The notes under the pieces: model-generated
Seen by the model: only the letters and a program-made list of their open reading frames with translations
The model's database searches: none
What the model was told of the DNA's origin: nothing
Source of the DNA: Pseudomonas frederiksbergensis
GTDB lineage: Bacteria; Pseudomonadota; Gammaproteobacteria; Pseudomonadales; Pseudomonadaceae
Assembly (NCBI RefSeq): GCF_035751725.1
Contig: NZ_CP142104.1
Coordinates: 4,030,001 to 4,094,000, forward strand
Direction: 5' to 3'
Length of the DNA stretch: 64,000 nucleotides
Position numbers and translations under genes: made by a program
In this document: positions 8,642-16,706 of the stretch, in pieces
Layout of the letters: every line of letters starts with the position of its first letter
Numbering within the stretch: position 1 is the stretch's first letter

Positions 8642-9565
8642 TCAGTCGAGCATCAACCGCTGGCGCACCACATCGACGAGCTTGTCCGGCTGGAACTTGG
8701 AGAGGAAATTGTCACAGCCGACCTTCTTGACCATCGAGTCGTTGAAGCTTCCGGACAACGAGGTATGCAATACCACGTAGAGCCCACGCAGGCGTGGGTC
8801 GTTGCGGATTTCGGTGGTCAGGCGATAACCGTCCATTTCGGGCATTTCCGCGTCGGTGAAGATCATCAGCAGCTTGTCGGTCATCACCTCGCCGGAATCA
8901 GCCCAGGCCTTGAGCATGTTCAGCGCCTTCAAGCCGTCGCTGGCGATGTGCATCTTCACGCCCAACTGGCCCAGGGTGTCGCGCAACTGAGAAAGCGCGA
9001 CATTGGAGTCGTCCACCAGCAAGACCTCGCGGCCACGGGCGCGCTCCAGCACCGGATCCTCGAGTTTGTCCCGGGAAACCTTGGCGTTGTACGGAACGAT
9101 CTCCGCCAGGACTTTTTCCACGTCGATGATTTCCACCAACTGGTCGTCCACTTTGCTGATGGCCGTCAGGTAATGCTCGCGACCGGCGCTGGTCGGGGGC
9201 GGCAGGATCGCTTCCCAGTTCATGTTGACGATGCGATCGACGCCGCCCACCAGGAACGCCTGGACCGAGCGGTTGTACTCCGTGACGATGATGGTGCTGT
9301 TCGGCCCTGGCACCAGCGGACGCATGCCGATGGCCTGGGACAGATCGATGACCGGCAACGTCTGGCCCCGCAGGTTGACCACGCCGCAGACGAATGGATG
9401 GCGCTGGGGCATCAAGGTCAGCTTCGGCAGTTGCAACACTTCCTGGACCTTGAACACGTTAATGGCGAACAATTGCCGTCCTGCCAGGCGGAACATGAGA
9501 ATTTCCAGGCGATTCTCACCCACCAGTTGGGTTCGTTGATCTACTGTGTCGAGAATGCCGGCCAT
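8642..9565 (-). CDS. cheV: Chemotaxis coupling protein CheV
   Basis: A 307-residue CheW-receiver fusion that links chemoreceptors to CheA. The CheW domain spans about residues 15-155 (ILMFRLAGRQLFAINVFKVQEVL; GVVNLRGQTLPVIDL). The receiver spans about 180-300, with LLVDDSN and the phospho-acceptor in MIFTDAEMPEMDG, so phosphorylation can tune coupling. The start ATG at 9565 follows AGGAG. It stands alone with no che operon nearby, as is common for the several cheV genes of pseudomonads. Confidence 0.95.
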   Translation of the reverse strand: MAGILDTVDQRTQLVGENRLEILMFRLAGRQLFAINVFKVQEVLQLPKLTLMPQRHPFVCGVVNLRGQTLPVIDLSQAIGMRPLVPGPNSTIIVTEYNRSVQAFLVGGVDRIVNMNWEAILPPPTSAGREHYLTAISKVDDQLVEIIDVEKVLAEIVPYNAKVSRDKLEDPVLERARGREVLLVDDSNVALSQLRDTLGQLGVKMHIASDGLKALNMLKAWADSGEVMTDKLLMIFTDAEMPEMDGYRLTTEIRNDPRLRGLYVVLHTSLSGSFNDSMVKKVGCDNFLSKFQPDKLVDVVRQRLMLD

Positions 9566-10048
9566 CGATGACTCCTGGGCTTGTTCGGATGAATCTTATA
9601 AAGGCTCTATCGGCTGCCAGAGCCGGTTCTTGACCCCGATATGAAATACCGTCGCGGGGGATTGATGTCACATTAACATCATGCTTTACTGGCGTTCCGT
9701 TTTCCCCCGTTATTATTTCGCTGCGCGACTCCATTCTGCGCACAAAGTTCCCCTGCCTAAGGGATTCCCCTAGGCACAATCAGGTCCAACCTGATATTCC
9801 CGCTATCCAATAGCCATTAATGTGACGCCATTCTCATTGCTGAACGGAGTCAGGCTTTTGTGCGCCACTGCAGGACATCGGACCTCAAGCCTTCCGGCCG
9901 ATCCCGCCCGTGCAATCGTTCGCGATCAGCAGGCCTTTGCCGAACGGCATGGGCTCGCCGGGCGTCTTCGTTCGTCAACAGCCATGAGATCCAACCGTTC
10001 GCCACGCGCGAGTTACTTTTCGCCTGACATGATGTTGTGGAGATAAGC
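9566..10048. other. 483-bp intergenic region with two adjacent palindromes
   Basis: No convincing gene. It holds a near-perfect 10-bp inverted repeat at 9754-9776 (TGCCTAAGGG / CCCCTAGGCA, one mismatch, 3-base centre) and a perfect 7-bp one at 9779-9795 (ATCAGGT / ACCTGAT). The upstream half (9655-9720) is AT-richer and could carry promoters for cheV or the gene at 10049. The small frames here have unnatural composition. Confidence 0.5.
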
Positions 10049-10516
10049 ATGCCGAACGATCGCAAGAATTGGAGCCAGCGCCTTCCTGAGTTCCTGATCG
10101 AAGCCGAGACCCTCTTGGCCAAGTCGGAAGAGTGCCTGAGCCACCTGCAATTGATCAGCAATGACAAAGACGCCATTGATTGCATGCTCAGTACGCTGTT
10201 GAAGCTGGCGAACAAGGCCGATGCGCTGGCGCTGGAGGCCGTTTCGGAGTTCTCGTTGCACATCCACGGCTTGCTCAGCCATGCGCAAGACATGGAACTG
10301 CACGAACAGGCACTGGGCGCGCTGAAGGATTGCTTCACGCTCATGGCCTGGCAATTGGAGCTGGTCGACCACACCACCGGCAAACTGGGCTTGGACAGCA
10401 GCGAACAGACCTCACTCATCGAAGCCTTCGCCTTCCAGGTGGGCCAGAACCCCTGCCAGGCGTTGCAACCACCGCGCCCGCTGGCATTGGTGCCCTTCGT
10501 CCAGAAACAAGCATGA
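10049..10516 (+). CDS. Conserved-looking helical protein, possibly Hpt-like
   Basis: A 155-residue cytoplasmic protein that I do not recognise with certainty. It is helix-rich in its first 125 residues, with a pattern that recalls a four-helix Hpt/CheA-P1 bundle (CLSHLQLISNDKDAIDCMLSTLLKLANKAD, then EFSLHIHGLLSHA). The phospho-histidine motif is not canonical, so the Hpt idea is only a suggestion. The C-terminus is proline-rich. ATG 10049 has GGAG at good spacing, better than GTG 10037. It lies upstream of, and on the same strand as, a kinase/regulator pair, which is the main reason to suspect a signalling role. Confidence 0.6.
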   Translation: MPNDRKNWSQRLPEFLIEAETLLAKSEECLSHLQLISNDKDAIDCMLSTLLKLANKADALALEAVSEFSLHIHGLLSHAQDMELHEQALGALKDCFTLMAWQLELVDHTTGKLGLDSSEQTSLIEAFAFQVGQNPCQALQPPRPLALVPFVQKQA

Positions 10517-10741
10517 GCGTGCTTGTAGCACCCCGCGTCCCTGTGCCTGGTTCCTCGAGCTTTCCGGTCGCCAAGCCGAGCGCGACCAACGATATTTGAA
10601 GTGGTACTATGTCTCGCGTCAGTCGCTTCAACCAGCCGCCGCCAACTGAAGCCGTCCCCGACCTGAAACGTTTACCCGACCCGGCCCGTCAGATGCGCTG
10701 ACCGGCTTGCCCGCAGCGAACATCCATTGGCTCCATCCGCT

Positions 10742-11635
10742 ATGTACGCCAGCTTCAAGTCATTCATTTCCTGGCCACCCTCCCGAGAAAACGCCCGCCG
10801 GTTCACACTGTTCCTGTGCATCTGCTCGACCCTCGGTTGCCTGCTGGCTTACTTGTCGGCCCTCACGGTGCCGTTGAGCTTGCTGGCGTTGAATGTTGCG
10901 GCCCTTGCCTGTGTCTGGATCCACTACCGGTTGTCACGAAAGTCCATCAAGTTCCAGCCGCAGGAACTCGCTGACCGGCTGCTTGAGGTTCAGGAAAATG
11001 AGCGTCATCGGCTCAGCCGGGAATTGCACGACGATATCGGTCAATTATTGACAGCGGCAAAGCTGCAAAGCGAATGGCTCAAGCGCCGCATGCCGGAAGA
11101 GCTGCGGAGCCAGTGCTCGGTTCTCAGCGAGACGCTCGACGAAACGCTGAACAAAGTGCGCGACGTGTCGGCGATCCTCAATCCAAGACAACTGACCAGC
11201 CTGGGACTCGAAGCCAGCCTACGCGCCCATCTGCTCAAGACCCTGGCAAATACGCCGGTCAACTGGAGCCTGGATTGCCAGCAGCGCATGACCGGTATAC
11301 CGGAAGAAATGACCGTAGCGGCTTTTCGGATTACCCAGGAAGCGGTCACCAACATCCTGCGCCACGCCCAGGCAAAGAACCTGCTGGTGCGCCTGCAACG
11401 ACTGCCCGAAGGGCTGACATTGCTGATCAGTGATGACGGCCAGGGGTTTGTCCCCGCTCCCCATCCCGCTCGTGAAGGGCAACGCGGCATGGCCGGCATG
11501 TCGGAGCGAGTCGAACAACTGGGCGGCACGCTCAAGGTAACCAGCGAGACCGGCAAAGGCACGCATATCGAAGCTCGTTTTCCGTGGGCGCCTCGCACCC
11601 TGGAACGGGCCAGCAAGAATAAGGTTCTCCATTGA
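10742..11635 (+). CDS. NarL-type sensor histidine kinase (HisKA_3)
   Basis: A 297-residue kinase. Two hydrophobic helices at about 17-65 (TLFLCICSTLGCLLAYLSAL and LSLLALNVAALACVWIHY) anchor it, with almost no periplasmic loop. The dimerisation helix has RHRLSRELHDDIGQLL with phospho-acceptor His96. The ATPase part has FRITQEAVTNILRHAQA, DDGQGF and GMAGMSERVEQLGG. With so small a sensor part it may sense the membrane or work with another receptor. It overlaps the regulator gene downstream by 4 bp. The signal is unknown. ATG 10742 is preferred to TTG 10727. Confidence 0.9.
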   Translation: MYASFKSFISWPPSRENARRFTLFLCICSTLGCLLAYLSALTVPLSLLALNVAALACVWIHYRLSRKSIKFQPQELADRLLEVQENERHRLSRELHDDIGQLLTAAKLQSEWLKRRMPEELRSQCSVLSETLDETLNKVRDVSAILNPRQLTSLGLEASLRAHLLKTLANTPVNWSLDCQQRMTGIPEEMTVAAFRITQEAVTNILRHAQAKNLLVRLQRLPEGLTLLISDDGQGFVPAPHPAREGQRGMAGMSERVEQLGGTLKVTSETGKGTHIEARFPWAPRTLERASKNKVLH

Positions 11636-12291
11636 CTTGTAATTTGCTTTTGGTAGATGACCATTCGCTGATCAGGGCCGGTGTACGCGCCCTGGTCCTC
11701 GACCTGCCTGGCTACGCCGTGGTCGGCGAAGCCAACGACGGCGCACAATTGTTGGGGCTGGTGGAGCGACTCAACCCCGATATCGTGCTGCTGGATATTT
11801 CCATGAAAGACACCAGCGGCCTGCAAGCCTTGCAACAACTCAAGCAGGTCCGCCCCCACAGCAAAGTGTTGATCCTGTCCATGCACACCGATCCAGAGGT
11901 GATCATGCAGGCACTGGAATCCGGCGCCCATGGGTATCTGCTCAAGGACGCCACCCCCACCGAACTGGAGCACGCCCTGGAAGCGCTACGCAACAACGAG
12001 CGCTACCTGAGCCCGGCCATCGCCCATACCGTGATCAACCAGGCGCTGACCCGGACCCAGAAACAGCAGCCCAATCCTGCCCAGACCCACAACTTGACGG
12101 CGCGCCAGCTGGAAATCCTGCGGCTGATCGTGCGCGGCAAGTCCACGCGGGAAATTGCCAACGGCCTCAGCCTGAGCATCAAGACGGTAGAGACCCATCG
12201 CGCCCAGATCATGAAGCGCCTGCAGATCCATGATGTGGCAGGCCTGGTGTTGTTTGCAGTGCGTGAGCAGATTATCAGCCTGGACGATTGA
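11632..12291 (+). CDS. LuxR/NarL-family response regulator
   Basis: A 219-residue regulator partnered with the kinase just upstream. The receiver has LLLVDDHSLIRAG and phospho-acceptor Asp55 in VLLDISMKD; the C-terminal LuxR helix-turn-helix is LTARQLEILRLIVRGKSTREIANGLSLSIKTVETHR. Translation starts at TTG 11632, overlapping the kinase stop as TTGA, so the two are translationally coupled. Its 3' end overlaps the convergent yegS gene by 17 bp. Targets are unknown. Confidence 0.93.
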   Translation: MTCNLLLVDDHSLIRAGVRALVLDLPGYAVVGEANDGAQLLGLVERLNPDIVLLDISMKDTSGLQALQQLKQVRPHSKVLILSMHTDPEVIMQALESGAHGYLLKDATPTELEHALEALRNNERYLSPAIAHTVINQALTRTQKQQPNPAQTHNLTARQLEILRLIVRGKSTREIANGLSLSIKTVETHRAQIMKRLQIHDVAGLVLFAVREQIISLDD

Positions 12292-13192
12292 GCAGTCCGG
12301 GCGATCCCAACAGCGGCGAATCCGCCGGCAAATGCACCCGCAGAGCCTTGGGCCGCAAGGTAAAACGCAGCTTGTCGACCTGTAGGGGCTCGCCATCCAG
12401 ATTGATATCCAGCCCTTGGGCTACCTTGATTTCCACCCAGGGCAAGCGTGCCCGCACGAACATGTTGTCAATTCCCAGGCCGCCGGCCAGCAGATCCTTC
12501 AGCGTGCTGACAACCTCTTGGGGCGCCGGCAGGATGCTGATGTCGAGTAGTCCATCGTCCGCCAACGCCTCAGGGCACAGCATATGGCCCCCACCGGCCT
12601 GCCGGCCATTGCCTATGCCCAATGCCAACAGATCACCGCGCCAGTGGAAACCAGGCCCTTGCAGTTCGCCATAGGCTGCGCTCAGCTCGCTGAATCGAGA
12701 AAGACCGGTAAACAGATAGGCGGCGCCGCCGAGCACTTTTTTCAGGTCTTCGGACGTGTTCGCCGTCACCTGGCTACCAAAGCCACCCGTCGCCATGTTA
12801 AGGAAAATCCTCCCGCCCACCTCCCCCACATCGACCGCCCTGGGCTCGACATCCAGCAGATCCAGGGCCTGCTCCGGCTCCAGCGGGACACCGGCCGCCC
12901 GGGAAAAATCGTTGGCGGTGCCCAGTGGCAGCAACACCAGGCTGGCATCGCCAGACTGCTGGACAATGGCCTCGGCAATATCTCGCAAGGTCCCATCGCC
13001 GCCACCGGCAATCAACCGTGTATATCCGGCGGCCATTGCTTCCTCGACGCACCGCCGGGCATCACCGGCTTCCCAGGTCAATCGAACCGCCAGGTCCCAC
13101 CCGTGCTTGCGCTTGAGCATCACTGCGGCGCGAACCTCTTCGTTGAGCGCTTGCTTGCCATGCAGGATCAATAGCGCCTTGCCTTTGCTCAT
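12275..13192 (-). CDS. yegS: Lipid kinase YegS
   Basis: A 305-residue kinase of the diacylglycerol-kinase/NAD-kinase fold. The nucleotide motif GGGDGTLRDIAEAIV and the following LPLGTANDFSRAAGVP are diagnostic, and INLDGEP near the C-terminus completes the active site. E. coli YegS phosphorylates phosphatidylglycerol in vitro. The start ATG at 13192 has CGGAG at good spacing; an ATG at 13207 lacks one. It overlaps the 3' end of the convergent response-regulator gene. Confidence 0.92.
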   Translation of the reverse strand: MSKGKALLILHGKQALNEEVRAAVMLKRKHGWDLAVRLTWEAGDARRCVEEAMAAGYTRLIAGGGDGTLRDIAEAIVQQSGDASLVLLPLGTANDFSRAAGVPLEPEQALDLLDVEPRAVDVGEVGGRIFLNMATGGFGSQVTANTSEDLKKVLGGAAYLFTGLSRFSELSAAYGELQGPGFHWRGDLLALGIGNGRQAGGGHMLCPEALADDGLLDISILPAPQEVVSTLKDLLAGGLGIDNMFVRARLPWVEIKVAQGLDINLDGEPLQVDKLRFTLRPKALRVHLPADSPLLGSPGLLNRPG

Positions 13193-13460
13193 CGTCGTCT
13201 CCGTCATTGGAAGGATGGTTCAGGAAATGGGACCGCACATTCACTGGAAAAAGCCAGGGCCCCATTCAAATAAAAGACACGGTCTCGACCAGCCAATCCT
13301 ACTGGGCCCGGACGGGCCTCCCCAGGGTATTTATTTATTCAAGGAATTTTCTTACGAGGCGTGGCGAATCAGCTCAATTGACCCCCTGGCCGTATTGAGA
13401 CACCTTGGTTTCTGTCGCTTTGAACTGGCAAACGATCATTTAAACAAGGAAGAGTCACCC

Positions 13461-13544
13461 ATGGATGGATATGTAATGGCCCCCAGAGGCCCGTTGAATC
13501 GCTTGATAAATCATGGCAACAGGGAAGGAGCGTCCTATGCGTAG
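13461..13544 (+). CDS. Putative 27-residue leader peptide coupled to the next gene
   Basis: The short frame opens with MDGYVMAPRGPLN and ends ...REGASYA. The start has AAGGA about nine bases before it. Its last codons overlap the next gene: the AAGGAG ribosome site and ATG of the 101-residue protein lie inside this frame, with an 8-bp coding overlap. That layout suggests translational coupling. No function is recognised, and the peptide may be only a leader. Confidence 0.35.
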   Translation: MDGYVMAPRGPLNRLINHGNREGASYA

Positions 13545-13842
13545 CCATGAACGCAAGGTGCCGCCCCAGTTCGGACCGTACGCGAGCGAGCGAACCGACA
13601 AAAAAAACGAAGGTAAAAGTTGCAATAAACCCGCTGGAGGAATTGATTTGGAACCGCGTGTCGTTGAACTGGAAACCCACCTCAAATACATCCGCAGGGA
13701 CATGGATGAAATCCGTACCGACGTAAAAGCGGTTCGCCACCGGCTAGCCTATCTGGCTGGCGCGGCGGCGGTAGTGGTCGGCCTGCTGGGCTGGGTCGCC
13801 AACAGCCGTTTCGATCAGTTGGTGACGCTGCTGTCGCGATAA
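13537..13842 (+). CDS. Small coiled-coil/transmembrane protein (XhlA-like layout)
   Basis: A 101-residue protein. The first 45 residues are polar and basic, residues 46-75 form a likely amphipathic coiled coil (VVELETHLKYIRRDMDEIRT), then one membrane helix (AYLAGAAAVVVGLLGWVA), and a short tail. This coiled-coil plus single-helix plan resembles XhlA-type haemolysin/holin accessory proteins, but I cannot claim homology. ATG 13537 has a perfect AAGGAG six bases upstream; a second possible start, TTG 13648, also has GGAGG upstream and would give a 64-residue form. It could be a host small membrane protein rather than a phage remnant, since no phage genes are near. Confidence 0.6.
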   Translation: MRSHERKVPPQFGPYASERTDKKNEGKSCNKPAGGIDLEPRVVELETHLKYIRRDMDEIRTDVKAVRHRLAYLAGAAAVVVGLLGWVANSRFDQLVTLLSR

Positions 13843-13856
13843 GGGAACACCGCGAA

Positions 13857-13877
13857 GGCCCGACTCCAACTCGGGCC
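13857..13877. terminator. Hairpin between convergent genes
   Basis: The stem GGCCCGA / TCGGGCC with a 7-base loop sits just after the small membrane protein gene and before the moeA stop codon. No T-run follows, so it is a weak terminator candidate. Confidence 0.4.
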
Positions 13878-13901
13878 GTAACCGATGAGTTGCGATCAGG
13901 T

Positions 13902-15128
13902 TTAACCCAGCACTTCACTCAAAGGGATGAAGCCCACTTCATCGCCCTCGACCAGTGTCCGCCCTTCGAGGACTTCGACCAGTCCATCGGCCCAAGCCGC
14001 GCTGCGCAGGACTCCCGAACTCTGGTTGCGGTAGATAATGGCCCGGCCGTTCTCGATGCGGCCTCGCAAGTATTCCCGCCGACTGCCCGCCTTCGGCCAG
14101 GCAAAACCGGCTGGCACCTTGAACGTGAGCGGTGCCACTGAATGAACGCCTTGGCGTCGCAATAAATAAGGCCGCGCCAACAGAGCGAAAGTCACCAGCG
14201 TCGAAGCGGGGTTTCCTGGCAGGCCTATTACCGGCACACCACGAAAATGCCCGAACGTCAGGGGCTTTCCTGGCTTGATAGCGAGTTTCCAGAGTGTCAG
14301 CTCACCCTCTTCACGAAGCGCGACCCCCAGGAAGTCGGCTTCACCTACCGACACACCACCCGTAGACAGGATCAGGTCGACGTCCGACAACTGGGCCAGG
14401 CAATGGCGCGTGGCAGGCAGGTCATCGGGCAGGATTCCCGCATCGACGACCTCGCACCCCAGGCGTTGCAGCCAGCCACAGAGCAACACGCGATTGCTAT
14501 TGTAGATCTGGCCCGCCCCCAGGGGCTGGCCAGGCTCCACAAGTTCATCGCCTGTGGACAAGACCGCCACGCGCACTTTTCGCACGACCGCCAGCGATGC
14601 ACAGCCCAGGGATGCCGCCAGCCCCAGTTCGATCGGACCCAAGCGGGTGCCCGCGCAGAGCACCTGCTCCCCGACAGTCGTTTCCTGTCCTTGGGGGCGA
14701 ATATTTTGTCCAATCGCCAGGGGCTGGGTGAACCTTACCCGCCCATCATCTTCAACGACGACATTTTCCTGCATCTCGACGCAATCGGCGCCGACCGGAA
14801 TCGGCGCGCCGGTAAAGATCCGCGCGCAGGTTCCCGCTGCCAAAGGTTCCGGGGCCTGCCCCGCGAAGATCCGCTGGCTGACCGCAAGCGCCTCGCCGCG
14901 CGAGTCGGCCAGGCGCAAGGCGTAGCCGTCCATCGCGCTGTTGGGCCACGGGGGCAAGTCGAGCGTCGCCACGAGGTCTTCGGCAAGCACCCGACCCTGC
15001 GCTTGTGCCAAGGACACCCGCTCGCGCTGGACAATAGGCGAAGCTGCCGCACGCTCAAGCAAGCGCTCCAACGCGACCTCGACGGCCATCAAGGCGCCGG
15101 CCTTGCCCGGTTTACCCACGGGATTCAC
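13902..15128 (-). CDS. moeA: Molybdopterin molybdenumtransferase MoeA
   Basis: A 408-residue enzyme that inserts molybdate into adenylated molybdopterin. Seen: PPWPNSAMDGYALR (domain I), RIFTGAPIPVGADCVEMQE, the MogA-like domain with LSTGDELVEPGQPLGAGQIYNSN and LSTGGVSVGEADF, and GLPGNPAS near the end. The frame begins with GTG at 15128, overlapping the 3' end of moaB by 17 bp; an internal ATG at 15089 (MAVEVALERLL) is a possible alternative. moaB-moeA form an operon, divergent from mobA, so the Moco genes are grouped here. Confidence 0.95.
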   Translation of the reverse strand: MNPVGKPGKAGALMAVEVALERLLERAAASPIVQRERVSLAQAQGRVLAEDLVATLDLPPWPNSAMDGYALRLADSRGEALAVSQRIFAGQAPEPLAAGTCARIFTGAPIPVGADCVEMQENVVVEDDGRVRFTQPLAIGQNIRPQGQETTVGEQVLCAGTRLGPIELGLAASLGCASLAVVRKVRVAVLSTGDELVEPGQPLGAGQIYNSNRVLLCGWLQRLGCEVVDAGILPDDLPATRHCLAQLSDVDLILSTGGVSVGEADFLGVALREEGELTLWKLAIKPGKPLTFGHFRGVPVIGLPGNPASTLVTFALLARPYLLRRQGVHSVAPLTFKVPAGFAWPKAGSRREYLRGRIENGRAIIYRNQSSGVLRSAAWADGLVEVLEGRTLVEGDEVGFIPLSEVLG

Positions 15129-15651
15129 AAGGAGCCGCCTGTTTCAAATGGGCTACGAAGTTACATGGCCGGTGCCGCGCATCAAGCTGCTCGGCCAGGA
15201 TGCCGTCCCATCCGGTGCGCACTGCATTGGTCGAGCCCGGCAGGCAGCACACCAACGTCCCGTTGGCCAGTCCCGCCAGAGCCCGGGACTGCACAGTGGA
15301 GGTGCCAATGTCGGCTACGGATATCTGCCGGAACAACTCACCAAAACCATCGACCTGTTTGTCCAACAGGCACGCAACGGCCTCGGGCGTACTGTCGCGG
15401 CCGGTAAAGCCGGTGCCTCCAGTGATCAGCACCACCTGCACCACCTCGTCGGCGATCCAGGCGGCGACTTGCGCGCGGATCTTGTACAGATCATCTTTGA
15501 GCAATACCCGCGCAGCGAGGTTGTGCCCAGCTGCCGAAAGCCGGTCGACGAAGACCTGCCCCGACGTGTCGGTTTCCAGGGTACGGGTGTCGCTGACAGT
15601 CAGCACCGCGATATTGAGCGGTACGAAAGGTACATCAGCCTTGGGTTTCAT
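15112..15651 (-). CDS. moaB: Molybdenum cofactor biosynthesis protein MoaB
   Basis: A 179-residue MoaB/MogA-family protein that adenylates molybdopterin. Visible motifs are VLTVSDTRTLETDTSG, LITGGTGFTGRDSTPEA and the C-terminal LPGSTNAVRTGW. It is the first gene of the moaB-moeA unit and overlaps moeA. The intergenic region to mobA is 78 bp, so the two Moco transcripts diverge from a shared promoter region. Confidence 0.95.
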   Translation of the reverse strand: MKPKADVPFVPLNIAVLTVSDTRTLETDTSGQVFVDRLSAAGHNLAARVLLKDDLYKIRAQVAAWIADEVVQVVLITGGTGFTGRDSTPEAVACLLDKQVDGFGELFRQISVADIGTSTVQSRALAGLANGTLVCCLPGSTNAVRTGWDGILAEQLDARHRPCNFVAHLKQAAPCESRG

Positions 15652-15729
15652 AGGCTCGTCCAGTTGTAGGGGAAACAGCCTGGTGTTATATCACAGCCCC
15701 CGTTCTTTTCGTCCGTGCGGAGACACGCC

Positions 15730-16332
15730 ATGATCATGATCGATCCCCTGCCATCCTGTTCCATCCTGCTCCTGGCGGGGGGGCGAGGACAACGCATGGG
15801 CGGCCAGGATAAAGGTCTGCTGGAGTGGCAAGGCCGACCGCTGATTGCTCATCTGCACCGCAAGACCCGAGCCCTGAGCGATGACTTGATCATCTCCTGC
15901 AACCGCAACCGGGAACGTTACGCCATGTATGCCGACCAACTGGTTCATGACGAAGAGAGCGATTTTCCCGGCCCGCTGGCGGGCATCCGGGCGGGCCTGA
16001 GGGCGGCACGCCATCCGTACCTGTTGGTCTTGCCATGCGACGTGCCGCAAATCGACACGAGCCTGCTCCAAAGCATGCGCGAAACAGCAAGCCGAAACCC
16101 CGACAAGCCGCTGATGGTGCGTCATGGCGAACATTGGGAACCGCTGCTATGCGTCATCCCAAGCGCCTTGGCCGGGGCTTTCGAACAGGCGTGGAGCGAA
16201 GGCGAACGCAGCCCCGGCCGCATCATGCGCGCGCTGCACGCGGTCGCACTGCAATGTCCGCCCGATGATCCCCGGCTGGCCAATCTGAATACGCCGGAAC
16301 TGCTTGTTCAACACAAAGGCGTGTCAGATTGA
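15730..16332 (+). CDS. mobA: Molybdenum cofactor guanylyltransferase MobA
   Basis: A 200-residue nucleotidyltransferase that joins GMP to Mo-molybdopterin to make the bis-MGD cofactor of DMSO-reductase-family enzymes. The signature is [21 protein letters not shown] (about residues 11-31), followed by [13 protein letters not shown] and LPCDVPQID, which bind GTP and metal. ATG 15730 gives the usual N-terminus. It is divergent from moaB-moeA. Confidence 0.95.
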   Translation: MIMIDPLPSCSILLLAGGRGQRMGGQDKGLLEWQGRPLIAHLHRKTRALSDDLIISCNRNRERYAMYADQLVHDEESDFPGPLAGIRAGLRAARHPYLLVLPCDVPQIDTSLLQSMRETASRNPDKPLMVRHGEHWEPLLCVIPSALAGAFEQAWSEGERSPGRIMRALHAVALQCPPDDPRLANLNTPELLVQHKGVSD

Positions 16333-16407
16333 CACTAGCCAGGAACTTGCGCGCGATGTATACGTCTGAAGGTCAGTAACTTGAAGAATCCCTTTTGGAG
16401 AAACACC

Positions 16408-16629
16408 ATGACTCAACGGACCCTCGCTACTTTCATGCTCGCGCTGGGCCTCGCCACTCTTGCCGGGTGCGCATCGCCAACAGTGATTACCTTGAATGAC
16501 GGTCGCGAAATCCAGGCCGTCGACACGCCGCACTATGATGAAGACAGCGGCTTCTATGAATTTGAACAGCTGGATGGCAAGCAGACCCGCGTGAACAAGG
16601 ATCAGGTTCGTACCGTTAAAGACCTGTAA
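16408..16629 (+). CDS. Small lipoprotein, YgdI/YgdR (DUF903) family
   Basis: A 73-residue outer- or inner-membrane lipoprotein. The signal peptide ends in the lipobox LAGC (Cys23), followed by the DUF903 SH3-like core TVITLNDGREIQAVDTPHYDEDSGFYEFEQLDG seen in E. coli YgdI and YgdR. TTGGAG lies before the ATG. The function in any species is unknown. A strong terminator follows. Confidence 0.9.
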   Translation: MTQRTLATFMLALGLATLAGCASPTVITLNDGREIQAVDTPHYDEDSGFYEFEQLDGKQTRVNKDQVRTVKDL

Positions 16630-16654
16630 TCCCCAGCGTCACCGCCAGATAAAG

Positions 16655-16686
16655 AAAAGCCCGCAATACTTATTGCGGGCTTTTTG
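16655..16686. terminator. Intrinsic terminator after the DUF903 lipoprotein gene
   Basis: Stem AGCCCGCAATA / TATTGCGGGCT with a short loop, A-rich before and TTTTT after. It can serve both this gene and the convergent pseudouridine synthase gene. Confidence 0.9.
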
Positions 16687-16706
16687 TTGCCTGCTCGAAA
16701 TGGCGG

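Noticed and set aside
9822..10046. Plus-strand frame in the cheV gap
   Set aside because: Low-complexity-like composition, no ribosome site, and no family resemblance.
10609..10701. 30-codon frame MSRVSRFNQPPP... before the kinase gene
   Set aside because: Weak ribosome site and no further support; could be real but cannot be claimed.
13208..13460. Possible longer frames ahead of the small coupled genes
   Set aside because: Compositions are not protein-like; only the coupled micro-frame at 13461 has a fitting ribosome site.
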